This document shows, piece after piece, positions 31,149 to 42,503 of a stretch of DNA of 64,000 nucleotides. The stretch is taken from positions 60,383,655-60,447,654 of the forward strand of contig JAKGHH010000005.1 in NCBI GenBank assembly GCA_022828595.1, in the 5' to 3' direction. A program made the translations under genes and the position numbers. This DNA is from Nelumbo lutea. Its lineage: Eukaryota > Streptophyta > Magnoliopsida > Proteales > Nelumbonaceae. Within the stretch, counting starts at the first letter, position 1. Each line of letters starts with the position of its first letter. The notes below the pieces were generated by a model, which had not been told where the DNA came from, made no database searches, and saw nothing but the letters and a program-made list of their open reading frames with translations.

Positions 31149-34100
31149 AGAGCAATCCAGTAGGGGTGTGGTATGGAATGAGGTTTCATAAGAAGCTCTA
31201 GTATCTGAAAGGGAGAATCAAGGAATGGAATCTACTAGAATTTGGGAGATTGGAGGAAAGGAAATAGCATGCGATCACACAAATTGCGGACCTGGACAAT
31301 AAAGAAGGGAGGGAAGGCCTAACTGAAGAGGACAAGGAACATAGGTGGAGTTTAAGGAAATAGTTAGAAGATTATATGCTTAAGGAGGAAATAAGTTGGA
31401 GGCAGAAGTCAAGATGCAAGTGGTTAATAGAGGGGGATAGGAACGCTAAATTCTTTCATGCCTTGGCTTGTGGTAGGAGGAAGAATTCTATTACTAGATT
31501 GGAAATTGAAGGGAACAACATCACAAGACAGAGAAAAATAGCGGGAGCATTTGCAGATCATTTTAGGAGCATATATATAGAAGGCCACTGAATAATAGGG
31601 TATGGTGGAGGGCTTGGATTGGCCAACACTGAAGAGAGAAGAGAAGGATTGGTTGGAGAAGAAATTTGAGTTGGAAGAAATAAAAGAGGCAGTATTTTCG
31701 ATGGATAGATCAAAGGCACCGAGCCTAGATGGTTTTACGATGGCTTTCTATCAGGGTTGCTGGGAGATCTTAAAGGACATATTGTTGGTATTTGATGAAT
31801 TCCATACCAGAGGAGTGATTAACCCAGGGCTAAACTCCACATTCATTGCTTTAGTTCCCAAGTGAGGCAAGGCCACCCAAAGGACTACAAGCCGATCAGT
31901 CTAGTTAACAGCCTTCATAAGATCATCACGAAGGTGCTGTCAATTAGAATCGGAAAGGTGCTACCATCTATCATCTCGAACAATCAAGGAGCTTTTGTGA
32001 GGGGGAGAAAAATAACATATCAGATATTGGTAGAAAATGAGAGTTTAGAGGATTACAAGAGATCCGGGAGAAGAGGAGTGGTCTGCAAACTAGATCTAGG
32101 AAAGGCTTATGATATGGTTGATTGGTCCTTTCTATTGGAGGTGATGATGAATTTTGGGTTTGGAGATATCTAGTGCAATTGGGTGATGGGATGCATTAAG
32201 GATTGTCACTATTCTATCTTGGTGAACAGGACCGTGGTGGACTATTTTCTAGCTTTGAGGGGGATCAGACAAGGAGATCCTCTATCCTCCTTTTTGTTCA
32301 CATTGGTAGCTGAAGTGCTAGGGGGTTTGATATCTAAAGCAGACTCCAGGGAGCTTATAAGAGGGTGGAGAGTTGGAAGGGATAATGTACCATTTACACA
32401 TCTACAATTTGTAGATGATACGATTCTGTTTTGCAAAGGTGGGGATGTCAATTGGATTAAAAATTTGAAACTCTCTATACAACTCTTTGAACAGATGTCA
32501 AATATTAGGGTGAATTTTGAAAAAAAAAGTTGTATAGTTGGAGTCAATATGGGGGAAGGGGAGATGGGGGAGTTTGTAGATATTTTGGGATGTGCAGTGT
32601 CTAATTAGCCATTAAACTACCTGGGCTTACCTTTGGGAGATAATCCTCAAAGAGATGATTTTTGGGCCCATGTTTTGGAGAGATTTGAAAAGAGGCTGGC
32701 CAACTGGAAAAGAAATTATTTGTCCCTTGGAGGGAGAATCATCCTAATTAGGTCTACGTTGGCTAACCTTCCTGTATATTTTCTGTCTGTTTTTAGGATA
32801 CTGACGAAGGTGGCTAATAGGTTGGAAAAGCTAATGAGGGATTTTTTGTGGGAGCTGGGGGAGGAGAAGAGGGACCATAGGGTCAAATGGGAGGTGGTTT
32901 GTAGAGCTAAAGAGGGAGGGTTGGGTATTGGTAATATTAGGACTAGGAACCTTGCACTACTAGGAAAATGGTTATGGAGATTCTCACTGGAGAAAGATAG
33001 GTTGTGGGTTAAGGTGGTGGGAAGTATACATGGATTGGCAGATAATGGTTGGGATTTAGGAGTTCTAGCAAGGGCCACAAGAGATTCCCCTTGGAGAGCC
33101 ATTCAAGCCATCTTGCCTTTATTCTCTCCATGGATCAGGTATGACTTGCATTCTGGTACCCTTATAAATTCTGGGAACAGGTCTGGGTTGGGGACTTCTC
33201 TCTGAAAGATCAATTTCCATGCCTTTTTGCTTTGTCCTCCCTCAAGAATGAATCAATTTCTTCCTTTATTGCTCCTTCTAATTCACCCTCTGGGTTTAGT
33301 TGGAACCTAAGCTTGAGAAGAGGTGTTAGGGACACAGAGATTGCCTGTACCATAGCCTTACTTTCCATCTAAAGCAGATAGCAGAATCTGGACACTCACT
33401 CCCACGGGCTCTTATACTTGTGCCTCCTTTTTCAAAGAACTATTACCCTCTCATCTCGCTGTCTTTTCTTTTCATGTTAAAGAAATGTGTTGTCGACCTA
33501 TATCTCCCAAGGTTGGGAGTTTTTGTTGGGAAGCCTTTCTCGGGAAGAGTTAATACAAGGGGTCTACTCCAAAGGAAAAGACTCGACAGCTGTTTCTCTC
33601 CTCATTGGTGTGTTCTCTATAAGTTTGATGGTGAGTCTGGATATCACTTGCTAATTTCTTGTCGGTTTGTTAAAGCTATTTGGGTATGGTTTACTTATTT
33701 GTTTGGATGCAGGTGGACCCCCCCTTTGAATGTTCAAAGCTTGTTTTCTTCCATGCCTAATTGGCCAACTAAAAGGGCTAAAATCATGTGGAGGCGTGGT
33801 AGAGCTGCAGTATGTTGGACAGTGTGGGAGGAGAGGAACTCAAGGATCTTCTCAAGTAAAGAGAGAGGTATGGAAGAATTTATAGAGAGAATTCACATTA
33901 GAATGACACAATGGTTGAGAACACTGGAGCTGTTCAAAGTGTTTTCATTTGTTGAGTTGATAAGGAATTGGAAGGAGATTGCAGATTCATGCCTATGTAG
34001 AAAGTTATCAAAAGCTTGTTGGAGTCCTCCACCTATTGGATTCACCAAACTGAATTTTGATGGTAGCAACATAGGCAACCCAAGGCCTTCTGGAATTGGA

Positions 34101-34451
34101 GGTGTGATAAGGGATGGAACAGGGAACGTGTTAGCCATGTACTCTGGGCCGATTGGGGTGGGAGATTCATTGAGGGCTGAGATTCTTGGAGCTATTGAAG
34201 GAATTCAAAGGGTCAAGGAAATGAAGATCAAAAAGGTGGTTATAGAAGGTGATTTTGCAATGGTGGTGAAATGGCTGACAGAGGACAGTGCTATGATGTG
34301 GAAATACAACAACGAAAAGAGGAAATATAAATGGTTAACCAGGGACATGGAAATTCAATGTAATGGAATAAAGAGAAGTGCAGATGCATTGGCTAATGGT
34401 CTAGCTAGGCAAGGGGTAAATAGAGACACATTATTTTGGGCTGTTTTGTAA
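31149..34451 (+). pseudogene. LINE-B reverse transcriptase to RNase H
   Basis: The rest of ORF2. A linker carries CKWLIEGDRNAKFFH (31411). Reverse transcriptase runs 31602-32600 with APSLDGFTMAFYQGCW, RQGDPLSSFLFTL and the catalytic box QFVDD, where FADD is more usual. The zf-RVT zinc segment is near 33400-33860 (VCWTVWEERNSRIF), and RNase H at 34020-34451 ends QGVNRDTLFWAVL. Stops at 31863, 32173 and 32608 and several frameshifts make it inactive. Confidence 0.82.
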
Positions 34452-34565
34452 TCACTACAAGATTAGAAAGTTCTTGGGTAACTGGAGTTAAGACGTTTTA
34501 GCTCCATCCTGTTGTAATCTTGTTTTATCATTAATAAAATTTCAATGTTACTGATAAAAAAAAAA

Positions 34566-37500
34566 TCTGGTCTCTAGAGCTTTGCCTAGGGTCACATCAG
34601 ACCATTGTCCCATCAAGATCAGTGTGGAATCCCTAATTAGTGGACCTAAACCATTTAGGTTTGAGAATATGTGGTTAACGAGAAGTTAAGGGGAATAAAG
34701 TGGAAATGAATCAAATTTCATCAAAAGTTGAAGAGACTGATAGTCAAATTGAAGGAGTGGAATAAAGATCACTTTGGTAGAGGAACAAAAGTTGAGCCTA
34801 TTCACACAAATTGAAAAAAATGGATGAGAGGGAAGCCCAAGGGTTGCTGAGTGAGCAGGATAGAGAATCAGGAAGGCAATTGGAGGACCTAGAAGAGGTT
34901 TTACTCAGAGAAGAGATTTGTTGGAGGCGGAAGTCAAGGCATAAGTGGATTAAGGAGGGGATGGGAATGCTAGGTTCTTTCATGAGTTGGCAAATGGTAG
35001 AAGGAGGAAGAACTTAGTGGCTAGATTAGAGCTAGAAGGGTAGGTAATTACCAATCAAGAGGACTTTGAATGAGAGGGTGCCTTTGGAAGGATTGGAATA
35101 GCTGAGATTAGATGGAGAAAAAGCAAGGTGGTTAGAAAGGAATATTGAAGAAGAGGAGATCAGAAGGGCAGTGTTTATGATGGATAGATCTAAGGTGCCA
35201 GGTCCCGATGGATTTACTATGGCTTTCTACCAAGATTGTTGGGACATTTTGAAAGAGGATTTATGTGATGCTGTTTAGGAATTTATAGAGATTCATATAG
35301 TAAGTCCGGGAGTCAATGCCACTTTTTTGGCCTTAGTCCCTAAGAAATCAGATGCTATCCAACCTAAGGATTTCAGGCCAATTAGTTTGGTAACTAGTAT
35401 TTATAAAATCTTGGCTAAGGTGTTGTTTTGGAGGCTTAAAGCAGTTTTTCCATCCCTAATAAGCCACGCCCAAGGATCCTTTGTACAAAGGAGACAAATA
35501 GCAGATCAGATCCTAATTGCTAATGAGTGCGTGGAGGATATGAGAAGATCTAAAAGAAAAGGCTTTGTTTGTAAGTTGGATCTAGAAAAGGCCTATGATT
35601 TGGTGGACTGGCATTTTTTTGGTACAAGTATTGTGAAATTGTGGATTTAGGAATAAATGGTGTAGTTGGATTTTTGGATGTATTAGTTCCTGCCATTACT
35701 TTGTCTTGGTTAATGGAGTGGTGGAGGACTTCTTCCCAGCCTGTAGAGGTATCAGGCAAGGGGACCCTCTATCACCTTTCCTCTTCATTCTAATAGCAGA
35801 GGTGCTTAGTAGTATGATCTCAAAGGCTGATAGAGAAGATGTGATTAAAGGGTGGAGAATAGGTAGGGATGGTATTGCGGTCACCCATCTCCAATTTGCA
35901 GATGATATTTTGATTTTCTGTGACGGGGATGATATTGAGAAAGTGAGAAATCTCAAGGATCTGGTTATAAGTTTTGAGAGATTGTCAAATTTGAGTGTCA
36001 ACTTTGAAAAGAGTTGTGTAGCTGGTGTTAACTTGGAGGATTGGGAGGTGGAGTTTATAGCAAGAAGCTTAGGATGTTCTATGTCGTCCTGGCCTATGAC
36101 CTACTTGGGGCTTCCGCTAGGGGCAAACCCTAGGGAGGAGAGTAGCTTTTGGTGTCCAGTGGTAGAGAGGTTCCAAAAGAAGTTAACACCGTGGAGTAAA
36201 AACTACTTATCCTGGGGGGGTAGAATCATGTTGATAAGAGCCACACTTGCTAACTTACCAACCTATTTCCTGTTTGTGTTTAGGATACCACCTAGGGAAG
36301 CTAAGAAGCTAGAGAAGTTGAGAGATTTTCTTTGGGAGCCGGGGGACAGTAAGAAGGATCACTTGATAAAATGGGAGGTGGTATGCCAGAATAAAGAGGA
36401 AGGGGGATTAGGGTTAGGGAATTTGATTAAAAAAAATAAAGCATTGTTGGGGAAGTGGCTGTGGAGGTGGCCAGTGGAGAGAGAGAGACTTTGGCATGAG
36501 GTGGTGAGTGGTATTCATGGTCGCTCAAAAAATGGATGGGATGCTAGAAGTATCATGGCGGGCAACCTTGGCAACACCTTGGAAAGCTATTGATGGCATT
36601 CTTCCTCAGTTTCTTAGTTTTGTTAGGTATGATGTTTGCAATGGTAACTCAGTCCTATTTTGGGAGGATACTTGGGTTGGAGAGGCTCCATTGAAGGACC
36701 TTTTCCCTTCTTTGTTCTTTGTTTCAAGGTATAAAAAGCATTTTGTGTCAAAGTTTTTTTCCATTATGAATGATCCATTAACACCAAATTGGGACTTTGG
36801 GTTTCGTAGAGGTTTAAGGGAAGAGGAAATTGTCTCTCACAAATCTACTAAGCCTACTTGATACAGTATGTTTGGACCCTTCTGAACCTGATAATCGAAT
36901 TTGGACACCCCAGCGGAATGGATCCTTTTCATGCGCTTTTTTCTTTAAATTCATTACTCAGTCTATCTCTACTCCCAACCAGCCTTTCCCTTTTAAGGAA
37001 ATTTGGTGCAAGCCTGTCCCCCCTAAGGTTATGGCTTTTTGTTGGGAAGTGTATTATGGAAAAATAAACACCTTTGACATTCTACAAAAGAGAAGACCTT
37101 TTCTCTGTCTCTCACCTTCTTGGTGTATTCTTTGCAGGTCACATGGTGAGGACTGTAACCATTTACCAACATCTTGTTCATTTATTGCAGAGTTATGGGA
37201 GTGGCTCTTCTCATTGTTCTCTGCAAGTTTGATTTTTGATCCTGCTTTCTTCCCTTGGCGTCACATAAGAGGAAGAATTATGTGGAGGTGTGCAAGAGCA
37301 ACGCTGATCTGGTCCGTGTGGGAAGAAAGGAATACCAGAATTTTCCAAGAGAAAGAGAGAAGCCCAAAAGAGATGAAGGACTGCATTCTAAATAGGGTGA
37401 TTTTGTGGCTAAAATCACTGGACCTATTCCATCAATTCTCATTTAATGATATTTGGAGGAATTGGTTAGCAGAGGCTAATTGTTCATCTATAAAGACTAA

Positions 37501-37945
37501 AGTGAGTATGGCTTGGGAACCCCCTCCTGAAAGATTCTTGAAGCTGAATTTCGGCGGAAGTAGTCTTGGTAATCCTGGTCCGTCAGGGGTGGGAGGGGTA
37601 TTGAGGATTGAGAGTGGGAATGTGGTTCTTGTTTTCTCAGGACCCATAGGAGTTGGAAACTCTAATAGGGTGGAACTTGCTGCTGCTATCCAGGGAGTAC
37701 AGTTAGCAGTGCAGATAGGTGTGGAATAGTTTGTAATAGAAGGGGATTCCAAGGTGGTAGTGGGCTGGCTACAAAATTCGGAATCTATAGTGTGGTGTTT
37801 TAAGAATGAAATTAAAAAATTCAACTACCTAACAAGAATCTTGACAGTGAGAATACAATGGGTGGGGAGATCAGCAAACTCTACGGCTGATGGTCTTGCA
37901 AAGCAAGGGGTAAATAGGGAAAGTTTGTATTGGGCTCAATTGTAG
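34566..37945 (+). pseudogene. LINE-A reverse transcriptase to RNase H
   Basis: Reverse transcriptase spans about 35160-36590, with VPGPDGFTMAFYQDCW, RQGDPLSPFLFILI and an intact-looking QFADD box near 35895. A zf-RVT segment follows at 36990-37330 (LIWSVWEERNTRIF) and RNase H at 37500-37945, ending QGVNRESLYWAQL. The part 35706-36593 is an uninterrupted 295-codon frame, better kept than LINE-B. Stops near 35040, 35277 and 37728 and frameshifts near 36590 still make it inactive. Confidence 0.82.
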
Positions 37946-38083
37946 ACTGAATCTATTTTCTATCTTTTGTCTTTCTTCCTAATGTTAGGAGAGGACGCAG
38001 TTCGTGCCTCTCCACGGGAAGCTTGCAACTGCACTAGTTTTTATTAATGAAATTTATCATTCTTATTTATCAAAAAGAAAATC
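34566..38083 (+). mobile_element. LINE-A, 3' segment
   Basis: Resumes L1-type ORF2 at the end of the endonuclease (LVSRALPRVTSDHCPIKI) directly after the LINE-B poly(A). It runs through reverse transcriptase, zf-RVT and RNase H to an A-rich tail (CAAAAAGAAAATC). It ends at the copy of AAGAATCAACT (38084-38094) that also precedes 26661. Compared with LINE-B, about 450 bases of endonuclease are missing between the two LINE-A segments. Confidence 0.75.
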
Positions 38084-38368
38084 AAGAATCAACTACTGAT
38101 AAAATCTGGGGCTTTTGGCCTCTGATACAGATTCTATACAGGTTCTGGCTGCTGGTCTTTATACTAGCCGATCAAGGTGTTCATACAAGTAACTATAAAT
38201 CTAGCTTTCTGAATGCAGTAGTGTAACTGCCAAGGCCCTGGGAAATCATTTCTCATCAAATCAATAATCAACTGTTAATCTTCTTTCACTTCAAGATTGA
38301 CATTCTAATGAGCAGTTGAGGTGAAATAAATTATATCAAGTCAAGGATTTAGATCTAAGTTTCGAGTA

Positions 38369-38820
38369 TGATGTGGACGTGTTTATTGGGAAGAAGTATA
38401 GCCGCCGGCAACAACAGTAATTGGGTGTTCTCAGTTCTCATCTTATCTAATTCCAGCTAGATACAGTTCTATCTTATCTATTCAGCATTCTTATCTTATC
38501 TGTTTTCAGTAGTAGGATTAGTAGGGAGTCGTATCTATTCAGTGTTCTTATCTTATCTATTCAGTAGTATAGATTAGTAGGGAGTCTTCCTAAAAGCAGG
38601 ACTCTTATCTCTTGTAACCCTCAATTTAAGGAGCTGATAATATTCAATAAAGGCATGAAAATTCTCAGTCAAGACAGTAGAGGAGAGTTGGTGACCTCTT
38701 GAACAAATCACCATTAAGGCGCCAAGATAGGTTCCTCATGAAAAGGGAGGAACAAGGGAAAACAGGAGGTTTTCCCCGTGGACCGACCGGTGACGAGATC
38801 CTATTCGTGGGCCCATAACA
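38369..38820 (+). repeat. TD2 5' LTR
   Basis: Starts TGATGTGGACGTG and ends GGGCCCATAACA. It has two copies of a unit with CTTATCTTATCTG and GTAGTA, fewer than the 3' LTR. Confidence 0.87.
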
Positions 38821-38845
38821 ATTTGGTATCAGAGCAAGGCGATTC

Positions 38846-39085
38846 ATGGGTGACCTTGAGCAGTTGAAGACTAGGGTTCATGAACTGGAGCTCAAGATCG
38901 TGGAAAAAAGCACGGAGGTGCGCGAGATCAAGGACGACGTCCGAGAATTAAGGTGCTTGATGGAGTTGTACTTTTCCAGCAAGGAAAGGAACTTGGAAGG
39001 GGCTGCAACCACAACCGACTGCCGACTAGACATGGCAGAATCGTCTGGCGAGCAGCAGGTCATTGCCCTAGTGCAGGTTAGCAAC
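38846..39085 (+). pseudogene. TD2 gag-like leader ORF
   Basis: Starts MGDLEQLKTRVHELELKI ten bases after the primer site and continues EVREIKDDVRELRCLMELYF, then EGAATTTDCRLDMAESSGEQ. It is about 60 percent similar by eye to the TD1 leader, and the two stop aligning where TPR sequence begins. The predicted form is a coiled coil. Its role in an intact parent would be the gag N-terminus. Confidence 0.7.
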
Positions 39086-40345
39086 ACCCAGAATGTTCCG
39101 AGGATTCCATCGACGAGATTTCAAAGAAGAATAAGAGCAACTACTCCAAGGTCGCCATTGCTGACCTCAACGTCGACCCTCCCGAAAGCGATGACGATGA
39201 CTGTGCCTTCATCGCTCCTTCTGATTCCACCAGGAGCATTAAGGAAGAAAATTGTGGGGAGAAAAGTACCTCAGTATGTAAAGACGCTATGGTTGATGCC
39301 ACAGAAGGAGAAGCTAAATGGTTAAATAAACTGGGGAAGTGTCGTTCAAGAATTAACAAGGGCAAATGTTCTCTTGAATGTGGGCCTGATACGGATGCCA
39401 ATCAACACTATCAAGGGGCTCCAGCATCCCGTGAGGAAAAAGTCAGCAACCTTAAAACTGGTTTGGTTCATGTTGCAAGGAAGATGCCCAAAAATGCCCA
39501 TGCACATTTTATACTTGGCCTAATGTACCAGAGGTTGGGTCAGCCATAGAAGGCAGTGCCAACATATGAAAAGGCAGCAGAAATATTACTTCGGAGTGAG
39601 GAAGAGACTGACAGGTTGGGTCAGAAATATTACTTCGGCCCTAATCAATTACGCATTTCTTCTTTTGTGTAAATATGGTTCAGTTGTTGCAGGTGCGGGG
39701 GCAAGTGCTGGTGAAGGAGCTTGTATGCCTCATGTTGCGGTTGCAAATGTTGCGAAAGAGTGTTTGTTAGCTACAGTCAGATCAAATCGTAGGGCTGCAC
39801 ATATCTAGGTGAATCTTGCTAATGCATACTATTTGGCTGGTGATCATAAAGTGCTGGAAATTGCCTGGAGAAGGCAGCAAAACTGGAGCCTAATTGCATG
39901 TCAACTCGATATGCTGTTGCGCTTCATCGTATCAAGGATGCAGAAAGGTCTCAAGATCCCACTGAACAACTTTCATGGGCTGCGAGTGAAATGGCTTCAA
40001 TACTCAGAGAAGGGGACTCTGCAACAATTGAGCTTCGGATAGCATGGGCAGGACTTGCCATGGTTCGCAAGGCTCATCATGAAATTGCAGCAACGTTTGA
40101 AACTGGACATATTGATTTGACGGAAGTGGAAGAGCGAGCTCTGTACACACTAAAGCAGGCAATAGAAAAGGATCCAGATGATGCAGTTCAGTGGAACCAG
40201 CTTGGCCTTCACAATCTTTGTACTCTACGGTTCAAGACATCTCAGAAGTACCTTAAGGCTGCAGTTGCCCGCGGCAAAGAATGCAGCTACGCATGGTCAA
40301 ATCTTGGTATCTCACTGCAGCTGTCTAAGAATGAACCCTCTTCAT
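39086..40345 (+). pseudogene. Captured TPR-protein fragment
   Basis: An intron-free piece of a plant tetratricopeptide-repeat protein. In pieces of different frame it reads VAIADLNVDPPESDDDDCAF, AKWLNKLGKCRSRINKGKCS, LVHVARKMPKNAHAHFILGL (a TPR helix), then INYAFLLLCKYGSVVAG, VNLANAYYLAGDHK, ERSQDPTEQLSWAASEMASI, and ERALYTLKQAIEKDPDDAVQ to GKECSYAWSNLGISLQ. Frameshifts or stops occur near 39180, 39547, 39640, 39806 and 39870. It resembles the plant TPR proteins often labelled SPINDLY-like, but I cannot name the gene. Lack of introns points to an mRNA source. Confidence 0.75.
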
Positions 40346-40464
40346 TGGAACCCGATCTAGGTGGCAAAATCATTCCACCTATCCTGGATTCCTTTGACTG
40401 AGTTTCAAGACACATATCCTGATTTTGAGCTTGAGGGCAAGCTCTTAGTCCAGGAGGGGAGTAA
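40346..40464 (+). pseudogene. TD2 chromovirus pol tail
   Basis: Reads LSWIPLTEFQDTYPDFELEG and KLLVQEGSN, the same C-terminal pol residues as TD1 (LAEFHATYPEFELKDKL, VQEGSN). The frame continues into the LTR as VDAFIGKKYSRRQQQ before a stop. Less of the chromodomain is kept than in TD1, so the capture junctions of the two elements differ. Confidence 0.72.
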
Positions 40465-40981
40465 TGATGTGGACGCGTTTATTGGGAAGAAGTATAGCCG
40501 CCAACAGCAGCAGTAATTGGGTGTTCTCAGTTCTCATCTTATCTAATTCCAGCTAGATACAGTTCTATCTTATCTATTCAACATTCTTATCTTATCTGTT
40601 TTCAGTAGTAGGATTAGTAGGGAGTCTTATCTATTCAGTGTTTCTTATCTTATCTTATCTGTTTCCAGTAGTAGGATTAGTAGGGAGTCTTATCTATTCA
40701 GTGTTCTTATCTTATCTGTTCAGTAGTATAGATTAGTGGGGAGTCTTCCCAAAAGCAGGACTCTTATCTCTTGTAATCCCCTATTTAAGGAGCTGATAAT
40801 ATTCAATAAAGGCATGAAAATTCTCAGTCAAGACAGAGTAGAGAGGAGTTGGTGATCTCTTGAACAAATCACCATTAAGGCGCCAAGATAGGTTCCTCAA
40901 GAAAAGGGAGGAACAAGGGAAAACAGGAGGTTTTCCCCGTGGACCGACCGGTGACGAGATCCTATTCGCGGGCCCATAACA
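40465..40981 (+). repeat. TD2 3' LTR
   Basis: Matches 38369-38820 but is longer because a ~65-bp unit (TTATCTTATCTG...GTAGGATTAGTAGGGAGTC, about 40585-40745) is present three times. The units are rich in GATA/TATC words. Confidence 0.87.
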
Positions 40982-41206
40982 GAGTAGTGTTCTGACCTTG
41001 GTCATAATGAAAGTAATTTCTGAAAATTTGCAGGATGATGTAGCAGGCCAAAAGTTTCAGGGGAATAATCAGTATATTTGAAATTATATTTTTGGGTACA
41101 TGATTTACAATTATGTTTAGCCATTTATCTTGCCCCTTCTTTTAATTGTGTTTTACGTAACCATCCGATTTTTCTCCTATTTACTACCTATTATGGGCTG
41201 AAACTA

Positions 41207-41370
41207 GATATTTTTCAACATTTCGTTCCAGCCATCCTTGGAACCAGAAAGAAATGTTGAAATTTCGAAAATTCTGACAATTTTTAAACCTTGGTGTAAT
41301 AGAGAGAGCGATTCATCTCTTTTGGAGTTTCCAACACCCATCAAACCTGACTGAACCATCAAAGCTTCTT
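41207..41370 (+). repeat. Flank duplication, copy 1
   Basis: Starts GATATTTTTCAACATTTCG, contains CATCCTTGGAACCAGAAAGA, and ends CCTGACTGAACCATCAAAGC plus TTCTT. It matches copy 2, which starts at 42408 and continues after Copia-C at 47591-47627. It lies immediately left of the LINE 3' tail. It holds about 40 bases (41315-41345) that copy 2 lacks. Confidence 0.75.
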
Positions 41371-42405
41371 AATTTTTTTTTGAGAAAAGTTGACTGATTT
41401 CATTTAACAAAAAGAGGGGTGCACAAGAGGGTGTACAAGGAGAAAAAGAAAGAAAAACAGGGATCAGACCCCTGAGAATTACACAGGGGGGATCTTATCA
41501 CAGTACAGTTCTAAAAGAGTACCTAATTTTGCTAACCCATCTGCAAGAGCATTGAGCTCCCTTGGGATCCAGTGCAGGTTTGCATTTGAAGCTGCCAATA
41601 AATCCCTTGCTTCTGCTAGGGAGTGACTGAGTCTCCACGGTCCAGCCTTCTGTCTTCCTAGCCACTTTATGGTGTTAGCTGAATCTCCCTCTATGGTTAA
41701 GTTCTGAATGCCTAGCTAGTTGATTAAGCAGATCCCTGTCAGTGCAGCCATCACTTCAGCCTTAGTAGAGCCAGCTGTACCTATCGGTCCGCTGTACACC
41801 CAGCAGGTGTTTCCATTTTCATCCCTTAGTGCTCCCCAATACCAGCAGATCCAGGGTTACTTGAAGCACTTCCGTCGAAGATTAGGGTCCATGTTTCTTC
41901 CATCCTAAGGGGAGGCCTCCTGTAGATTGGGGGGAAGGAGGTGGGGGGGGGGAGGAGAAAAGGAAGAGACTGGCGTCCCTGTTGAGGTCATTTATGGAGA
42001 CTCCTTTAAACTTGTCTGAACTGGCTGCCCACTGATTACAGAGATAGGTGTTGTGTGAGATCAAATCAGGCCTTGACCTTGCTCTATTCTCAAAAGGGCG
42101 GTTGTTCCTTTCTTCCCAAACTCCCCAAAGCACAGCATGCAGAATTATTTGTCAAAACACCTTGCCTCTCTTGCTTAATCCTTTTCCTTGCCACTGGTGA
42201 ATCAGGTCCTGAAGTTGATTTGGAGCAGCCCACCTATACCCCGCTAGCTGGAGGAAATGACTCCAAATGTCTCTGGTTTCCTGACAGAGGATGAAGAGGT
42301 GATCAGTTGTTTCCCCTTCTCTCAGGCAAAGGATGCAGACATGGGGGGAGATAGGTAGTCTGCCAAGGTTCTTCTTTTAAAGCATCTCACAAGTGTTTAT
42401 CCTTT
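41371..42405 (-). mobile_element. 5'-truncated LINE, minus strand
   Basis: Poly(T) at 41371-41381 is the 3' tail. On the minus strand it encodes zf-RVT (RINTCEMLKRRTLAD near 42400, LWGVWEERNNRPFENRARSR at 42130) and RNase H to about 41470, with LTIEGDSANTIKWLGRQKAG and LNALADGLAKLG. Frames are broken. The flanks are the two copies of a ~165-bp duplication rather than a short target duplication. Confidence 0.8.
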
Positions 42406-42407
42406 TC

Positions 42408-42503
42408 AGATATTTTTCAGCACTTTGTTCTTGTCATCCTTGGAACCAGAAAGAAATGTTAAAATATCAATAATTCTGACTAAGTTTTAAACCTTGTGCA
42501 ATC
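42408..42503 (+). repeat. Flank duplication, copy 2 (split by Copia-C)
   Basis: GATATTTTTCAGCACTTTG through CATCCTTGGAACCAGAAAGA to TTTTAAACCTTGTGCAATC. The match to copy 1 continues on the far side of Copia-C, at 47591-47627 (AGACCTGACTGAACCAGC). The duplication therefore predates Copia-C. Confidence 0.75.

Larger units (their letters stand above)
26905..34565 (+). mobile_element. LINE-B, inserted in LINE-A, split by Ty3 element
   Basis: A long L1-type LINE. It starts inside ORF1 (NGKTTGGPILAWRNMKPLQ...), then has an acidic linker, ORF2 endonuclease at 28063, reverse transcriptase, zf-RVT and RNase H, and a poly(A) run at 34556-34565. The Ty3 element 28855-31148 interrupts it with target duplication AGAGC. 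Without that insert it is about 5.4 kb. I found no target duplication for LINE-B itself. Confidence 0.75.
38369..40981 (+). mobile_element. TD2: LTR element carrying a TPR gene cDNA
   Basis: A second member of the TD1 family, on the plus strand, with an exact target duplication GAGTA at 38364-38368 and 40982-40986. LTRs are 38369-38820 and 40465-40981, ends TGATGTGG and CCATAACA. It holds the tRNA-Met primer site (38824-38835), the same gag-like start as TD1, a cDNA piece of a TPR protein, the end of a chromovirus pol, and the purine tract CCAGGAGGGGAGTAA shared with TD1. It has no protease, polymerase or integrase. Confidence 0.9.
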
